This document shows positions 18,875 to 27,849 of a DNA stretch of 64,000 nucleotides, one piece after another (positions within the stretch are counted from its first letter, which is position 1; each line of letters starts with the position of its first letter). The translations under genes and the position numbers were made by a program. The notes under the pieces were generated by a model. The model was given only the letters and a program-made list of their open reading frames with translations, ran no database searches and was not told the origin of the DNA. The stretch is taken from NCBI RefSeq assembly GCF_030544485.1, contig NZ_CP130610.1, positions 2,852,001 to 2,916,000 of the forward strand, written 5' to 3'. The stretch is from Halomonas sp. HAL1. GTDB taxonomy: Bacteria > Pseudomonadota > Gammaproteobacteria > Pseudomonadales > Halomonadaceae.

Positions 18875-19728
18875 ACTTGGTCTGGCTGAAAAGTTTTACC
18901 ACACTGGTTCAGCACCGACGTTTTCAGGCCGCCGCCCAAGCTCTCGGTATCGCACAACCCACGCTTTCACAGCACATTCAAAAGCTCGAAGAACAGCTAG
19001 GTGCCCTGTTGATACGCCGCAGTAAAACTGGATGCGAGCCCACCAAAGCAGCCCTGGCGCTTATGCCTCTAGCGCTTAGTATGTTGCAACTGGACGAGCG
19101 TGCTCGAGAAGTCGTTAGCGGTACGCGTTTACGCGTAGGGGCAAGTTCCAACATCGGTATTTACATGCTCCAGCCCTACGTGAGCACGTTCAAGAACATT
19201 CCGGCGGTACCTGAGCTGGATCTTGTGATTGATAATAATCCTAACATTGCTAGACAACTGACTAGCGGCGAGCTGGATATAGCGGTGATGGAGTGGTGGC
19301 ACCCGAAACCTGGCTTCCAGGCAATGGATTGGCGACAGGAACCCGTGGTTTTAATTACCCGACCAGACCACCCCTATGCGGGCTGGCATGAAATAGACCG
19401 GGAAACCCTTGCCGGAATGAGCTTGCTTGGTGGTGAACCCGGAACAGGTACTGGCCGGTTGCTGGCGAATTTCTTTGGCGAGAGAGGGCCGTTCCCGAAG
19501 GTTTCAATGCAACTGGGCAGTACCGAAGCGGTTAAACAGGCTGTCAAAGCTGGCCTGGGCGTATCACTGGTGCTGGCGGCTTGCGTCGAAGCGGAGATTC
19601 ACGCGGGCTCCTTGTGTGCCATCCCGGTCAGTGATGCCGCATTGGCAAAAAAACTGATGGTCATTTGCCCTGAGACTCTAGCAAGGCAGCCGCCAGTATC
19701 CACTTTCGTCAGCCATATATGTCAGTGA
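18868..19728 (+). CDS. ptxE: LysR-family regulator PtxE
   Basis: 286 residues: LysR helix-turn-helix ([39 protein letters not shown]) plus an effector domain. As last gene of ptxABCDE it corresponds to PtxE of P. stutzeri, the operon-associated regulator whose role is still poorly defined. It begins inside the end of ptxD, so translation is probably coupled. The gene ends where a scar of fossil sequence begins. Confidence 0.88.
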   Translation: MLNLVWLKSFTTLVQHRRFQAAAQALGIAQPTLSQHIQKLEEQLGALLIRRSKTGCEPTKAALALMPLALSMLQLDERAREVVSGTRLRVGASSNIGIYMLQPYVSTFKNIPAVPELDLVIDNNPNIARQLTSGELDIAVMEWWHPKPGFQAMDWRQEPVVLITRPDHPYAGWHEIDRETLAGMSLLGGEPGTGTGRLLANFFGERGPFPKVSMQLGSTEAVKQAVKAGLGVSLVLAACVEAEIHAGSLCAIPVSDAALAKKLMVICPETLARQPPVSTFVSHICQ

Positions 19729-19747
19729 AAATTGAGTGACATCTTTA

Positions 19748-19788
19748 GAGCCAGGGAAGGCGTGTGGGTGGCTAAGAATAGGTGCCAT
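19748..19788 (+). pseudogene. Fossil of an internal LysR gene segment
   Basis: About 40 bp resemble positions 3031-3078 of the LysR gene at 2783-3670 (GAAGGCGTGTGGG, then ATAGGTGCCAT for ATAGGCGCCAT), with roughly 40 of 46 bases alike by eye and one base deleted. Too short to code. Together with the GNAT fossil 40 bp further on, it looks like the two ends of a collapsed copy of a LysR-to-GNAT segment. Confidence 0.5.
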
Positions 19789-19829
19789 TGAGACCCACCC
19801 CCGCAAGCTTCACTGAAGCGTTAATCGGC

Positions 19830-19913
19830 ATCGCGCAGCCGCACGCCTTCACTTTCGCTCCACAGGGCAATGGCGGCGTCATAGTCGTTGATGGTCATGG
19901 TGCGGTCGTGCAT
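19830..19913 (-). pseudogene. Fossil: first 27 codons of a GNAT acetyltransferase
   Basis: On the minus strand this reads MHDRTMTINDYDAAIALW and on to RLRDAD, then a stop. That is nearly the N-terminus of the intact GNAT at 10054-10485 (MHYRTMTINDYDAAIALW to RIRDAD), with DNA identity about 90 percent by eye. After the stop, similarity ends. It is immediately downstream of the HxlR gene and cannot make a functional enzyme. Confidence 0.85.
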
Positions 19914-19923
19914 CAGTGGGCTC

Positions 19924-20298
19924 TCAGAGGGCGGCGGCATCGTCTTGTTCGTTCTGCTCGGCAGGGTCGTTGAAGTGGTCTTTCTGCTCTGCCCATTTCA
20001 GCAAGGCATCCAGCGCCGGGCAGAGCGTTTGCCCCCATTCGGTCAGGCGGTACTCCACTTTCGGCGGCACCTGGGGATAGACCTTTCGGGCCACGATGCC
20101 ATCCGCTTCCAGTTGGCGCAGCTGTTGGGCCAGCATTTTCTGGGAGATGTCAGGGATAAGTTTTCCAAAATCGGAGTAGCGCTGCACTTTTCCATCGAAG
20201 AGATGAAAGAGAATAATGAGCTTCCAGCGCCCTTCCAGCATTTTTAATACATTTTCCACATCGCCTGCGGCGGTAGTGGGCGTATAAATCTTTCTCAT
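19924..20298 (-). CDS. HxlR-family transcriptional regulator
   Basis: 124 residues with an HxlR winged helix: NVLKMLEGRWKLIILFHLFDG, RYSDFGKLIPDISQKMLAQQLRQLEADGIVAR and PPKVEYRLTEWGQTL. There is no conserved N-terminal Cys like that in redox-sensing members. It is divergent from an NTF2-like gene and an SDR gene (20389-21488), which it probably controls; HxlR regulators often respond to electrophiles such as quinones or aldehydes. The acidic C-terminus (DPAEQNEQDDAAAL) is unusual but ends before the GNAT fossil. Confidence 0.88.
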   Translation of the reverse strand: MRKIYTPTTAAGDVENVLKMLEGRWKLIILFHLFDGKVQRYSDFGKLIPDISQKMLAQQLRQLEADGIVARKVYPQVPPKVEYRLTEWGQTLCPALDALLKWAEQKDHFNDPAEQNEQDDAAAL

Positions 20299-20388
20299 GG
20301 GTAAGCCACTTACCTTTTTGTGCGTTCTTGATAACGCGTCAGTCTAGGCAGAATATTCTCTCACATTAACTTACGAGAGATGACCATC

Positions 20389-20715
20389 ATGAGCTTGTCA
20401 CTGCCAGACGCGATCACTACTTACTTCAGCATCAGCAACGGTGCGGATGCCTCCCACATTGCGGATTGCTTCACTCAAGATGCCTGTGTGTTTGACGAAG
20501 GAGAGACGCATCGCGGGCACACCGCTATTCAAGCTTGGATGCGCGCCACCCGTGACAAGATTGAGTATAGCGTCGAGCCGGTCAGTGTTTCCCAACAAGG
20601 CAACACGATGGTGGTTACCGCCACTGTGACCGGTAACTTCCCCGGCAGCCCGGTGCAACTGGACCACAAGTTTGAGCTTGCCGAGTCGCAAATCCAGTCA
20701 TTGGAGATCCACTAA
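20389..20715 (+). CDS. SnoaL/NTF2-like small protein
   Basis: About 108 residues with the NTF2 cone fold pattern ([25 protein letters not shown] at the N-terminus, closing sheet [26 protein letters not shown]). Such proteins act as small enzymes or binding proteins and commonly accompany SDR genes under HxlR control; the function is unknown. The second ATG (20389) is preferred because GAGAG lies 9 nt upstream; the first is at 20380. The stop overlaps the SDR start (TAATG), so the genes are translationally coupled. Confidence 0.78.
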   Translation: MSLSLPDAITTYFSISNGADASHIADCFTQDACVFDEGETHRGHTAIQAWMRATRDKIEYSVEPVSVSQQGNTMVVTATVTGNFPGSPVQLDHKFELAESQIQSLEIH

Positions 20716-21488
20716 TGAACCTGAACTTGAACGGGCGACGCGTATTGATCACCGGGGGCAGCAAAGGGGTTGGTGCGGCCGCGGTGGCTCTCTTTCGCGA
20801 GGAAGGCGCGCAAGTGCTAACAACCGCCCGTACTCGCCCCGGCGACCTGCCCGATGAGCTGTTTGTAACTGCTGACCTGACGACAGCCGAAGGCTGTGCC
20901 ACGGTGGCCGATGCGGTCAACGATCGCTTGGGCGGCGTCGATATTATCGTTCACGTACTGGGTGGTTCATCCGCCCCCGGCGGCGGGTTCGCTGCCCTTG
21001 GGGAGGAGGAGTGGCAGCGCGAGCTCGACATCAACCTGTTTCCCGCCGTGCGGCTGGATCGCGCCCTGCTGCCCGGCATGCTGGCCCAGGGCGATGGAGT
21101 GATTATCCACGTGACCTCCATTCAGCGTGAGCTCCCCCTGCCCGAATCGACCACGGCTTATGCGGCGGCCAAGGCGGCGCTCTCCACCTATAGCAAGAGC
21201 TTGTCAAAAGAGGTGTCACCCAAAGGGGTGCGTGTGGTTCGGGTGTCGCCAGGCTGGATCGAGACAGAAGCCGCCGTTGCGCTAGCCGAGCGGATTGCCC
21301 AAGAGGCAGGCACCGATTACGCAGGCGGCAAGCAGATCATCATGAATTCGCTGGGCGGCATCCCGATTGGCCGGCCATCAAAACCTGCGGAAGTGGCCAA
21401 CCTGATTGGGTTTCTGGCATCACCGCTGGCAGCCACCATCACGGGCACGGAGTATGTGATCGATGGGGGTACCGTGCCTGTTGTTTGA
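20715..21488 (+). CDS. Short-chain dehydrogenase/reductase
   Basis: 257 residues of a classical SDR. It has the cofactor motif [17 protein letters not shown] and the catalytic Ser-Tyr-Lys: Ser in [10 protein letters not shown]-x3-K in [18 protein letters not shown] and the C-terminal [14 protein letters not shown] are typical. Thr-Ala-Arg-Thr after beta-2 suggests NADPH. The substrate is unknown; HxlR/NTF2/SDR clusters usually serve detoxification of reactive carbonyls. A G+C-rich hairpin (GGGCGG-N6-CCGCCC, near 21499-21517) follows, without a good T run. Confidence 0.88.
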   Translation: MNLNLNGRRVLITGGSKGVGAAAVALFREEGAQVLTTARTRPGDLPDELFVTADLTTAEGCATVADAVNDRLGGVDIIVHVLGGSSAPGGGFAALGEEEWQRELDINLFPAVRLDRALLPGMLAQGDGVIIHVTSIQRELPLPESTTAYAAAKAALSTYSKSLSKEVSPKGVRVVRVSPGWIETEAAVALAERIAQEAGTDYAGGKQIIMNSLGGIPIGRPSKPAEVANLIGFLASPLAATITGTEYVIDGGTVPVV

Positions 21489-21615
21489 GGGCGGTTTGAG
21501 GGCGGTTTATACCGCCCCCTTAATAGCTTCCCGGTCTGCGATGACGGCTAGCAATTGTCCGTAAGCTGCATTGCCCTACTGACGATTAGCCATTAAAACC
21601 AGTGTTCAATAAACC

Positions 21616-22338
21616 TTATTCGGTGAGGCACTGGTTCTTTACGTCTGGGTTTTGTTGATGGTCTTGGTGAGCCCGATAGGCTCTGTAGAAATTGACGACT
21701 CCTCCGGCGAGAAACAGCAGGCTGGCGAAAATAAACTGAGCACCCAAGTAGGTGTGCAGTGCATGGGCAAGCGGTGTCTGATAGCTCGGCCAGAGATAAG
21801 GAATCGAGGCGGCCAAAAACAGGATGGAGCCGATGACAAACGAGATGGCAACGGCATTGAGTAGCTGTAAGACCACTAAGGTTCCCGCCTGAGTGATCTG
21901 CGTCACGTTGACCGTCGCACCAATCGTGAACAGAACACTGCCAACGATAAAGCACCAGGCGCCCCCACTTTCCAAGCCTACGCTGGGCAGAAACAAGGCG
22001 CTGCCTATCAGGAACAGTACACTGCCGATGATATAGCCTGCCGACATTATAAACTCGAGCATGGTCTTCTTGCCGTGCGAGGGGTGACGGCGGTAATAGG
22101 TGATGATTTCTATGCAATCGTTTGCCGTCACCGCTAGATAGATTAACGAGCCCAAAATGAACAACCCGGCCCCCGCCGCCATGTAGTTCTCAAAGGCTGG
22201 CAGGAAAAAGACACTGCCTACCACAAAGGCAGCGGCACCCGCGATATAGGCTAAAGCATTCAGCCCTTCCCAGAAAAAACTATCTTTGGGTAACGACGTT
22301 CGATAACTGCGTTTTCGGTTAGTGATGTGATGTGGCAT
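21616..22338 (-). CDS. YrhK-domain membrane protein
   Basis: 240 residues, nearly all membrane helix (about seven segments). Two YrhK-like repeats are visible, each built on the pattern G-YI-x-G-xxFxxGSxxFLP (ALAYIAGAAAFVVGSVFFLP and AGYIIGSVLFLIGSALFLP). Helix pairs are joined by short polar loops. YrhK-domain proteins have no established function. A good ribosome site (AAGGACGTGAT) precedes the ATG. It appears monocistronic. Confidence 0.75.
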   Translation of the reverse strand: MPHHITNRKRSYRTSLPKDSFFWEGLNALAYIAGAAAFVVGSVFFLPAFENYMAAGAGLFILGSLIYLAVTANDCIEIITYYRRHPSHGKKTMLEFIMSAGYIIGSVLFLIGSALFLPSVGLESGGAWCFIVGSVLFTIGATVNVTQITQAGTLVVLQLLNAVAISFVIGSILFLAASIPYLWPSYQTPLAHALHTYLGAQFIFASLLFLAGGVVNFYRAYRAHQDHQQNPDVKNQCLTE

Positions 22339-22446
22339 ATCACGTCCTTACGTTTACACGAGCTAACAGAATGGCCGTTCCAGCGCTGATTTAAACACTC
22401 ATTAAGCTTGCCCACGCCACTCGGCAGTTTAGTAGGCTATTGCATT

Positions 22447-22767
22447 TTACTGCCCGAAGCTGATGCCCAGCTGTAGTGCCTGTAGGCCATCAAATTCGAC
22501 CGTGACTTCATCAGAAAACAGGGGGTGGCCCTGCACTGCCAAATCCAGCGTTGCTTGCGAGCCACGATAAGTGACCGTGACAGCGATTTCAGCTGAGGTA
22601 CTAACGGGCGCCAGCACATCATACTCAACGTTATCAATGCTAACAGCGGAGAGGCCACGGTCATCCAGCTGTTCTTGGATCTCCCGCTCAACGACAACGC
22701 CGTAATAGAAGTAAATGCCAGTGTAGCCAAGCGCTACTATTACGATTAGTGAAAAGAGCTTTCCCAT
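22447..22767 (-). CDS. Small membrane-anchored hypothetical protein
   Basis: 106 residues: one N-terminal membrane segment (LFSLIVIVALGYTGIYFYYGVVV) then an acidic, beta-rich periplasmic domain (SAVSIDNVEYDVLAPVSTSAEIAVTVTYRGSQATLDL). I do not recognise the family. GAGAGAAATA precedes the ATG, and the codon pattern is ordinary. Stands alone between the YrhK-like gene and an SDR. Confidence 0.65.
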   Translation of the reverse strand: MGKLFSLIVIVALGYTGIYFYYGVVVEREIQEQLDDRGLSAVSIDNVEYDVLAPVSTSAEIAVTVTYRGSQATLDLAVQGHPLFSDEVTVEFDGLQALQLGISFGQ

Positions 22768-23140
22768 TATTTCTCTCTAGTTTGTAAACGCTTTAATGGT
22801 TATTGCCTGCCATTAATAGGCGGCGTAACCATTGATAAGTTCTGTTTTATATCGACTATATTTAAGCCATTTCCTGCCCATGTGACACAGCGTAAATGCT
22901 TCATATATCGTCGTGCTCTAACTGCTCCGCTTTGTCTTTTAAGTTTACGAGCATAAAGCACGATAGCACGGAATCCACGCTATCAAATATTCTTGAGAAA
23001 GAGAGAATTGGCGCCCGCCTCTATTCCAAGAACCGAGCAGCCACTGCAAGGGCCTGAAGCATTGAAGGTCAGGCCCGAAAAAAGCAGGGTAGTAAAAAAA
23101 GATTAGTAAAAGCAGATTAGTAAAAACCCGTTAGAAAAGC
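22768..23140. other. Intergenic region with a hairpin and short repeats
   Basis: No convincing gene in 373 nt. A perfect 8-bp inverted repeat (GGGCCTGA 23050-23057, TCAGGCCC 23069-23076) lies downstream of the SDR gene. It may stop or stabilise that transcript, but it lacks a T run on the correct side. Next to the SDR stop a short A-rich repeat (GATTAGTAAAA, twice, with a third degenerate unit) occurs at about 23087-23130. Confidence 0.5.
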
Positions 23141-24190
23141 TTAGGGATCGCCAGCGCCACCGCCCGCGCCGTGAATATTACCGGTGGTAAAGCTGGATTC
23201 TGACGAGGCCAGTAGTACGTATGTACCGGCCAGCTCTACCGGCTGGCCGGGGCGACCAAGCGGCGTGCTTTCGCCAAACGTTTCCACGGCGTCTTGTGGC
23301 TGGCCACCGCTGGGCTGAAGCGGGGTCCAGAACGGGCCGGGTGCGACGCCGTTGACGCGAATGCCTTTCTCGGCCAGTTGCTTCGCCAGCGCTTTGGTGA
23401 ACGCGACAATGGCCGCTTTGGTCATGGAGTAATCGAGTAGGATTTTAGGCGGATCGTAAGCTACCACTGAGGTGGTATTAATGATCACTGACCCAGGCTC
23501 CATATGGGGTATCGCCGCCTGGGTGATCCAATACATGGCGTAGAGGTTGGTCTTCATGGTGTCGTCGAAGGCTTCATGGCTAATATCCATAATCGACGGC
23601 TGCCACTGCTGGCGACCAGCGTTATTGACCAAAATATCTAACCCGCCTAATTGTTCAACGGCCTTTTCCACTAACTCGCTACAAAACGATGCATCACGGA
23701 TATCACCTGGAATAGCCGCCGCGGCACGCCCTTCGGCTTCAATAAGCTCAATGACTTCGCGCGCGTCTGACTCTTCCGCGGGCAGGTAGTTAATCGCCAC
23801 ATCAGCACCTTCGCGCGCATAGGCAATAGCGGCCGCACGGCCAATGCCGGAATCTCCACCGGTAATCAGTGCCCTTCTTCCGGTTAAACGACCACTGCCG
23901 CGATAACTCTGTTCGCCGTGGTCTGGGCGCGGTGTCATGTCACTGGCAAGCCCAGGCCACTCTAGCGGCTGGCGTTCAAAGGGGGGGTTGGGGTACTTGC
24001 TTTTGGGATCCTGCATTTGGTTTAACGTGCCTCCTGACTCATTGGTGTTTGAGGTATTACCTGCACCACCGGACGGCGATGTCGAAGATGACTGGGCGAA
24101 TGCGGGTGCGGCCATAGCAGCGGCCATACCGGTAGCAAGGCCGCCCACCACTTGACGGCGCGTAGGGTCAAATGTGTTGTCGGGCTTCAT
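23141..24190 (-). CDS. Exported (Tat-signal) SDR-family oxidoreductase
   Basis: 349 residues. The N-terminus carries a twin-arginine-type signal (TRRQVVGGLATGMAAAMAAPAFA), then a Ser/Gly/Asn-rich linker, then an SDR domain from about residue 100: ALITGGDSGIGRAAAIAYARE, NNAGRQQW, catalytic Ser in INTTSVVAYD and Y-x3-K in LDYSMTKAAI, and PGPFWTPLQPSGGQP. The SDR part resembles the YghA group often called general stress or glucose [17 protein letters not shown]. Export is inferred from the signal; NAD(P) supply outside the cytoplasm is a puzzle, so the signal might act only as an anchor. Confidence 0.85.
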   Translation of the reverse strand: MKPDNTFDPTRRQVVGGLATGMAAAMAAPAFAQSSSTSPSGGAGNTSNTNESGGTLNQMQDPKSKYPNPPFERQPLEWPGLASDMTPRPDHGEQSYRGSGRLTGRRALITGGDSGIGRAAAIAYAREGADVAINYLPAEESDAREVIELIEAEGRAAAAIPGDIRDASFCSELVEKAVEQLGGLDILVNNAGRQQWQPSIMDISHEAFDDTMKTNLYAMYWITQAAIPHMEPGSVIINTTSVVAYDPPKILLDYSMTKAAIVAFTKALAKQLAEKGIRVNGVAPGPFWTPLQPSGGQPQDAVETFGESTPLGRPGQPVELAGTYVLLASSESSFTTGNIHGAGGGAGDP

Positions 24191-24354
24191 AATAGTTTCC
24201 CATAAGTAACCATTGCGAATAACAACTTGATGCGTGGCCTAAGCCAAGAGCTTTTCCCTGAAAAGCATGCAATAGGGAAAGGCGTCAGCTCGCTTAAAAC
24301 CCTATTGACCCTAGTTGGGATAACGGCGATTACCAAGCGGAGTACCGAAAGAAG

Positions 24355-25452
24355 GGCGGCCTCAAGTTCCAAGTGCAACACTATTGAAGAGTGCTCGGGC
24401 CGGCGACGGATTTCTTGAGCACCTCGGCGTAGACTTCCAGTGGCGAGCGCCAATCCAGTGTCTTGCGCGGCCGTGTATTGAGTGAGTCGGCGATCTCGTC
24501 GAGTTCTTCCTGGCTGTAGACCGACAGATCCGTGCCCTTTGGCAAGTACTGTCTCAACAGCCCGTTGGTGTTCTCATTGGAACCCCGCTGCCATGGGCTA
24601 TGCGGGTCGGCAAAGTAGATCGCTGTCCCCGTCTTCTGAGTGATCTCGGCATGTTTCACCATCTCTTTGCCCTGGTCATAGGTCATGGACAGGCGCAGGG
24701 AGCGCGGCACCTCATTGAGCTTGTCGCTGAAGCCGACAGCCGCCGCTGTGGCCGTGGTGCCATCCACTTTCGCCAGAATCACTAAACGCGTCGTGCGCTC
24801 CACCAATGTACCAACGGCAGAGCGATTGTTAGCGCCCATGATGAGATCCCCTTCCCAGTGGCCGGGCATCAGGCGATCTTCGATTTCAGGCGGCCGCAGA
24901 TGGATGCTCACCAAGTCTGGAATCTGTTGTCGCCTATCCTTGCCACGGCTGCGAGGGCGTCGTTTACCTTTACCCTGGCGCAAACAGGCAATCAGCTCTT
25001 TCTTGAGCGAGCCGCGCGGCATGAGATAGAGCGCATTGTAGATGGCTTCGTGCGAGACGTGGCGGTCAGTATTATCAGGAAACATACGCTTTAGTGTGCG
25101 GGCTATTTGCTCTGGTGACCAGTACTTGCGCAGCAGGTAGACCACCAGTTCGAACAGCTCACCGTCGAGAGGAAGCTTCAAGCTACGGCGAGGCCGACAG
25201 CGGGTCAGTCGGGCGCGATGTCCAGCGAGGCTGGCGTCATACGCTCTGTTAGGGCTAACAGTATGACGCACCAGTTCTCGTGAAATAGTACTGGGCGAAC
25301 GCCCTAACTGACGGGCGATAGCGCGAATCGAGTGGTTAGCCCGCATCAGCATGATGGCGGCTCGGTCTTCGGCAGAAAGATGGCGATAACAGTGAGTCAT
25401 GGCAATACCCTACCTGATAGGTTAGGTGTTGCACTTGGTCATTGAGACCGCC
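24355..25452 (-). mobile_element. IS30-family insertion sequence
   Basis: 1098-bp element with imperfect inverted repeats of about 27 bp (GGCGGCCTCAA...CCAAGTGCAACAC at 24355-24381; the complement at 25426-25452 has four differences). The 3-bp target duplication aag is at 24352-24354 and 25453-25455. A short duplication and one transposase gene fit IS30. It lies in intergenic DNA between the Tat-SDR and trpA and interrupts no recognised gene. Confidence 0.88.
24381..25400 (-). CDS. IS30-family transposase
   Basis: 339 residues: N-terminal helix-turn-helix (LSAEDRAAIMLMRANHSIRAIARQLGRSPSTISREL) and a DDE domain with Asp in GHWEGDLIMG, Asp in MTYDQGKEM and Glu in RGSNENTNGLLRQY. The frame is complete, so the element is probably active. 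The stop lies at the inner edge of the inverted repeat. Confidence 0.95.
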   Translation of the reverse strand: MTHCYRHLSAEDRAAIMLMRANHSIRAIARQLGRSPSTISRELVRHTVSPNRAYDASLAGHRARLTRCRPRRSLKLPLDGELFELVVYLLRKYWSPEQIARTLKRMFPDNTDRHVSHEAIYNALYLMPRGSLKKELIACLRQGKGKRRPRSRGKDRRQQIPDLVSIHLRPPEIEDRLMPGHWEGDLIMGANNRSAVGTLVERTTRLVILAKVDGTTATAAAVGFSDKLNEVPRSLRLSMTYDQGKEMVKHAEITQKTGTAIYFADPHSPWQRGSNENTNGLLRQYLPKGTDLSVYSQEELDEIADSLNTRPRKTLDWRSPLEVYAEVLKKSVAGPSTLQ

Positions 25453-25533
25453 AAGCCATAAACTTAAAAAATGATAGTTATAAATCCAAATTAAAGTAAG
25501 CAACTTTAAAAGTAGTACCGGATGCATAATTAA

Positions 25534-25553
25534 AGCAGGCGCGTTGGCCTGCT
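25534..25553 (-). terminator. Probable terminator of trpBA
   Basis: AGCAGGC / GCCTGCT stem with a 6-nt loop. On the minus strand it is followed by TTTAATT, 45 nt past the trpA stop. Confidence 0.6.
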
Positions 25554-25597
25554 CTCATACCTGTTCTCACAACAACTCGCTCTTTACTGACCTTTTA

Positions 25598-26437
25598 TCA
25601 ACAGGCTTGCGGTTCTCTCACTTCCCGACACGCCCTGACGCTTTCTGCCAGTTCACTGACTAGGCCATGCACACGCTCTACGGCTTCATCGGGCGTATTG
25701 GCGTGTTCAATACAGTCGACCAACGCAGAACCTACCACCACGGCATCGCTATAACGGCCGATGGCGGCGGCCTGCTCGGCGGTGCGAATGCCAAAGCCCA
25801 CGGCAATAGGTAGTTCGGTGTGTTCGCGCAGTTGATTTACTGCGCCTTCCAACCGCTCTGGCGTGGGCGCACTGCCGCCGGAGACGCCCGCCACGGAAAC
25901 GTAGTAGATAAACCCCGAGGCGTTGGCCAGCACTTTGGGCAGGCGCTTGGCATCGGTGGTCGGCGTGGCTAGGCGAATAAAATCAATGCCGTGCTGGGCC
26001 GCTGGCGTACAGAGCTCTTCGTCATGTTCTGGAGGCAAGTCCACGACAATCAGGCCATCGACCCCGGCCTTGGCAGCATCGGTCAAGAAGCGCTCGACGC
26101 CGTAGCAGAAAATCGGGTTGTAGTAGCCCATCAGCACAATGGGCGTGGTGCTGTCTTCTTCACGGAAGCGGCGCACCATTTCCAACGTTTTGGCTTGGGT
26201 CTGGCCGTTATTCAAGGCACGCAACGCGGCTTTCTGAATGGCGGGGCCATCGGCCATGGGGTCACTGAACGGCATACCGAGTTCGATGATATCCACCCCC
26301 GCTTTTGGCAACCCGTGCAACAGGCGGCGGGATGTCTCGGCATCCGGATCGCCAGCGGTGAGGTAACTCACCAGCGCTGGGCGGTTTTGCTGTTTGAGTG
26401 CAGCAAAGCAGTGTTCAAGACGAGAGGTATGGGTCAT
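25598..26437 (-). CDS. trpA: Tryptophan synthase alpha chain
   Basis: About 279 residues of a TIM barrel that splits indole-3-glycerol phosphate to indole and glyceraldehyde-3-phosphate. Catalytic Glu is in [15 protein letters not shown], catalytic Asp in IVVDLPPEH. Phosphate-binding loops are GVSG and GFGIRT. I chose the ATG at 26437 (MTHTSRL) because AGGAG lies 8 nt upstream; the frame extends to 26461, overlapping trpB. It pairs with trpB 20 nt upstream and is divergent from a TrpI-like regulator. Confidence 0.97.
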   Translation of the reverse strand: MTHTSRLEHCFAALKQQNRPALVSYLTAGDPDAETSRRLLHGLPKAGVDIIELGMPFSDPMADGPAIQKAALRALNNGQTQAKTLEMVRRFREEDSTTPIVLMGYYNPIFCYGVERFLTDAAKAGVDGLIVVDLPPEHDEELCTPAAQHGIDFIRLATPTTDAKRLPKVLANASGFIYYVSVAGVSGGSAPTPERLEGAVNQLREHTELPIAVGFGIRTAEQAAAIGRYSDAVVVGSALVDCIEHANTPDEAVERVHGLVSELAESVRACREVREPQAC

Positions 26438-26457
26438 GACGTTCTCCTGTGTCGCGC

Positions 26458-27687
26458 TCATAGCTGTTTAACCCCGAATTTTTCGCCAAGGTGATGGGCG
26501 ACGCTCATCATGTCTTTGTCACCACGGCCGCTAAGGTTGACCACCATTAAATGCTCGCGGGGCAGGCTGGGTGCGCGCTTGGCCACTTCGGCCAGGGCAT
26601 GAGCGGTCTCTAGGGCGGGGATGATACCTTCCTGTTGACAGCAAATTTGAAAGGCTTCCAGCGCTTCGTCGTCGGTGGCAGAGACGTACTCGACCCGCCC
26701 CTGCTCGTGCAACCAGGCGTGCTCTGGCCCAATGCCGGGGTAATCCAGTCCGGCGGAAATCGAGTGGGCGTCGATAATCTGGCCATCTTCGTTTTGCAGC
26801 AAGTAGGTGCGATTGCCGTGCAGCACGCCGGGGGTGCCGCCGTTCAGGCTGGCTGCATGCAGGCCGCTTTTCACGCCCTTGCCACCCGCTTCTACGCCAA
26901 TCATCTTCACGTCGAGGTCATCAAGGAAGGGGTGAAACAGCCCCAAGGCGTTTGAACCGCCGCCAATGCAGGCCACCAGCGAATCCGGCAGGCGACCTTT
27001 CTTTTCCAGCATTTGGGCGCGGGTTTCATGGCCGATCACGGCCTGAAAGTCACGTACCATGGCCGGGTACGGGTGTGGCCCCGCCACGGTGCCAATGATG
27101 TAGAAGGTGTCGTCGACATTCGTTACCCAGTCGCGCAGCGCTTCGTTCATGGCGTCTTTTAGCGTGCCGGTGCCCGAGGTAACGGGGATGACTTCCGCGC
27201 CCAGCAGCTTCATGCGGAATACGTTGGGCTGCTGACGCTCGATGTCGGTGGCGCCCATGTAAATGACACAAGGCAAACCAAAGCGCGCCGCAACGGTTGC
27301 GGTGGCAACGCCGTGCATGCCCGCACCGGTTTCCGCGATGATGCGTTTTTTACCCATCTGCTTGGCCAACAACACCTGACCAATGCAGTTGTTGATCTTG
27401 TGCGCGCCAGTGTGATTCAGCTCTTCGCGCTTTAAGTAAATACTCGCACCGCCAAAGTGCTCGGTCAGCCGCTCGGCAAAGTAGAGCGGGCTTGGCCGAC
27501 CCACATAATCACCCTGAAAATAGGCCAATTGGCGCTGGAATTCGGGGTCGTTCTTGGCAGTGGTGTATTCGTCTTGTAGCTCTAAAATCAGTGGCATCAG
27601 CGTTTCAGCGACAAAGCGGCCACCGAAGCTGCCAAATAGGCCATTGGCATCGGGCAGGCTCTTGGATACGTCTACAGGTTGATTCAT
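26458..27687 (-). CDS. trpB: Tryptophan synthase beta chain
   Basis: 409 residues. Condenses indole with serine using pyridoxal phosphate. The PLP lysine is in [11 protein letters not shown], the phosphate loop is GGGSNALG, and the catalytic Glu is in AETGAGMHG. Forms an alpha2-beta2 channelling complex with TrpA. No trpF lies upstream; instead the regulator trpI is divergent, as in pseudomonads where trpBA are activated by indole-glycerol phosphate. Confidence 0.98.
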   Translation of the reverse strand: MNQPVDVSKSLPDANGLFGSFGGRFVAETLMPLILELQDEYTTAKNDPEFQRQLAYFQGDYVGRPSPLYFAERLTEHFGGASIYLKREELNHTGAHKINNCIGQVLLAKQMGKKRIIAETGAGMHGVATATVAARFGLPCVIYMGATDIERQQPNVFRMKLLGAEVIPVTSGTGTLKDAMNEALRDWVTNVDDTFYIIGTVAGPHPYPAMVRDFQAVIGHETRAQMLEKKGRLPDSLVACIGGGSNALGLFHPFLDDLDVKMIGVEAGGKGVKSGLHAASLNGGTPGVLHGNRTYLLQNEDGQIIDAHSISAGLDYPGIGPEHAWLHEQGRVEYVSATDDEALEAFQICCQQEGIIPALETAHALAEVAKRAPSLPREHLMVVNLSGRGDKDMMSVAHHLGEKFGVKQL

Positions 27688-27710
27688 CGCGACCTCTGAA
27701 TGCGTTATCG

Positions 27711-27757
27711 AACTGTTCAGTTAAAACAGTTCAGTGAAAAACAGTTCAGTGAAAAAC
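27711..27757. repeat. Tandem repeats in the trpI-trpB intergenic region
   Basis: Three consecutive units of about 15 bp with core CAGTTCAGTGAAAA (the first, ACTGTTCAGTTAAA, is more divergent), 24 nt upstream of trpB. The first unit together with the second forms an AACTGTT/AACAGTT inverted repeat. They could be regulator sites or slippage products. Confidence 0.7.
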
Positions 27758-27849
27758 AATGAAATGAAAGTAGCGCAAGCAGGGGGAGATAAAAATCGAT
27801 AAGATGTCAGCAACACGTGAGTTAAAATCAACTATCAGCAGGATAGCCC

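Noticed and set aside
24191..24354. Remnant of a transposase between the Tat-SDR and the IS30 element
   Set aside because: Short frames here match no family I recognise and show no inverted repeats of their own.
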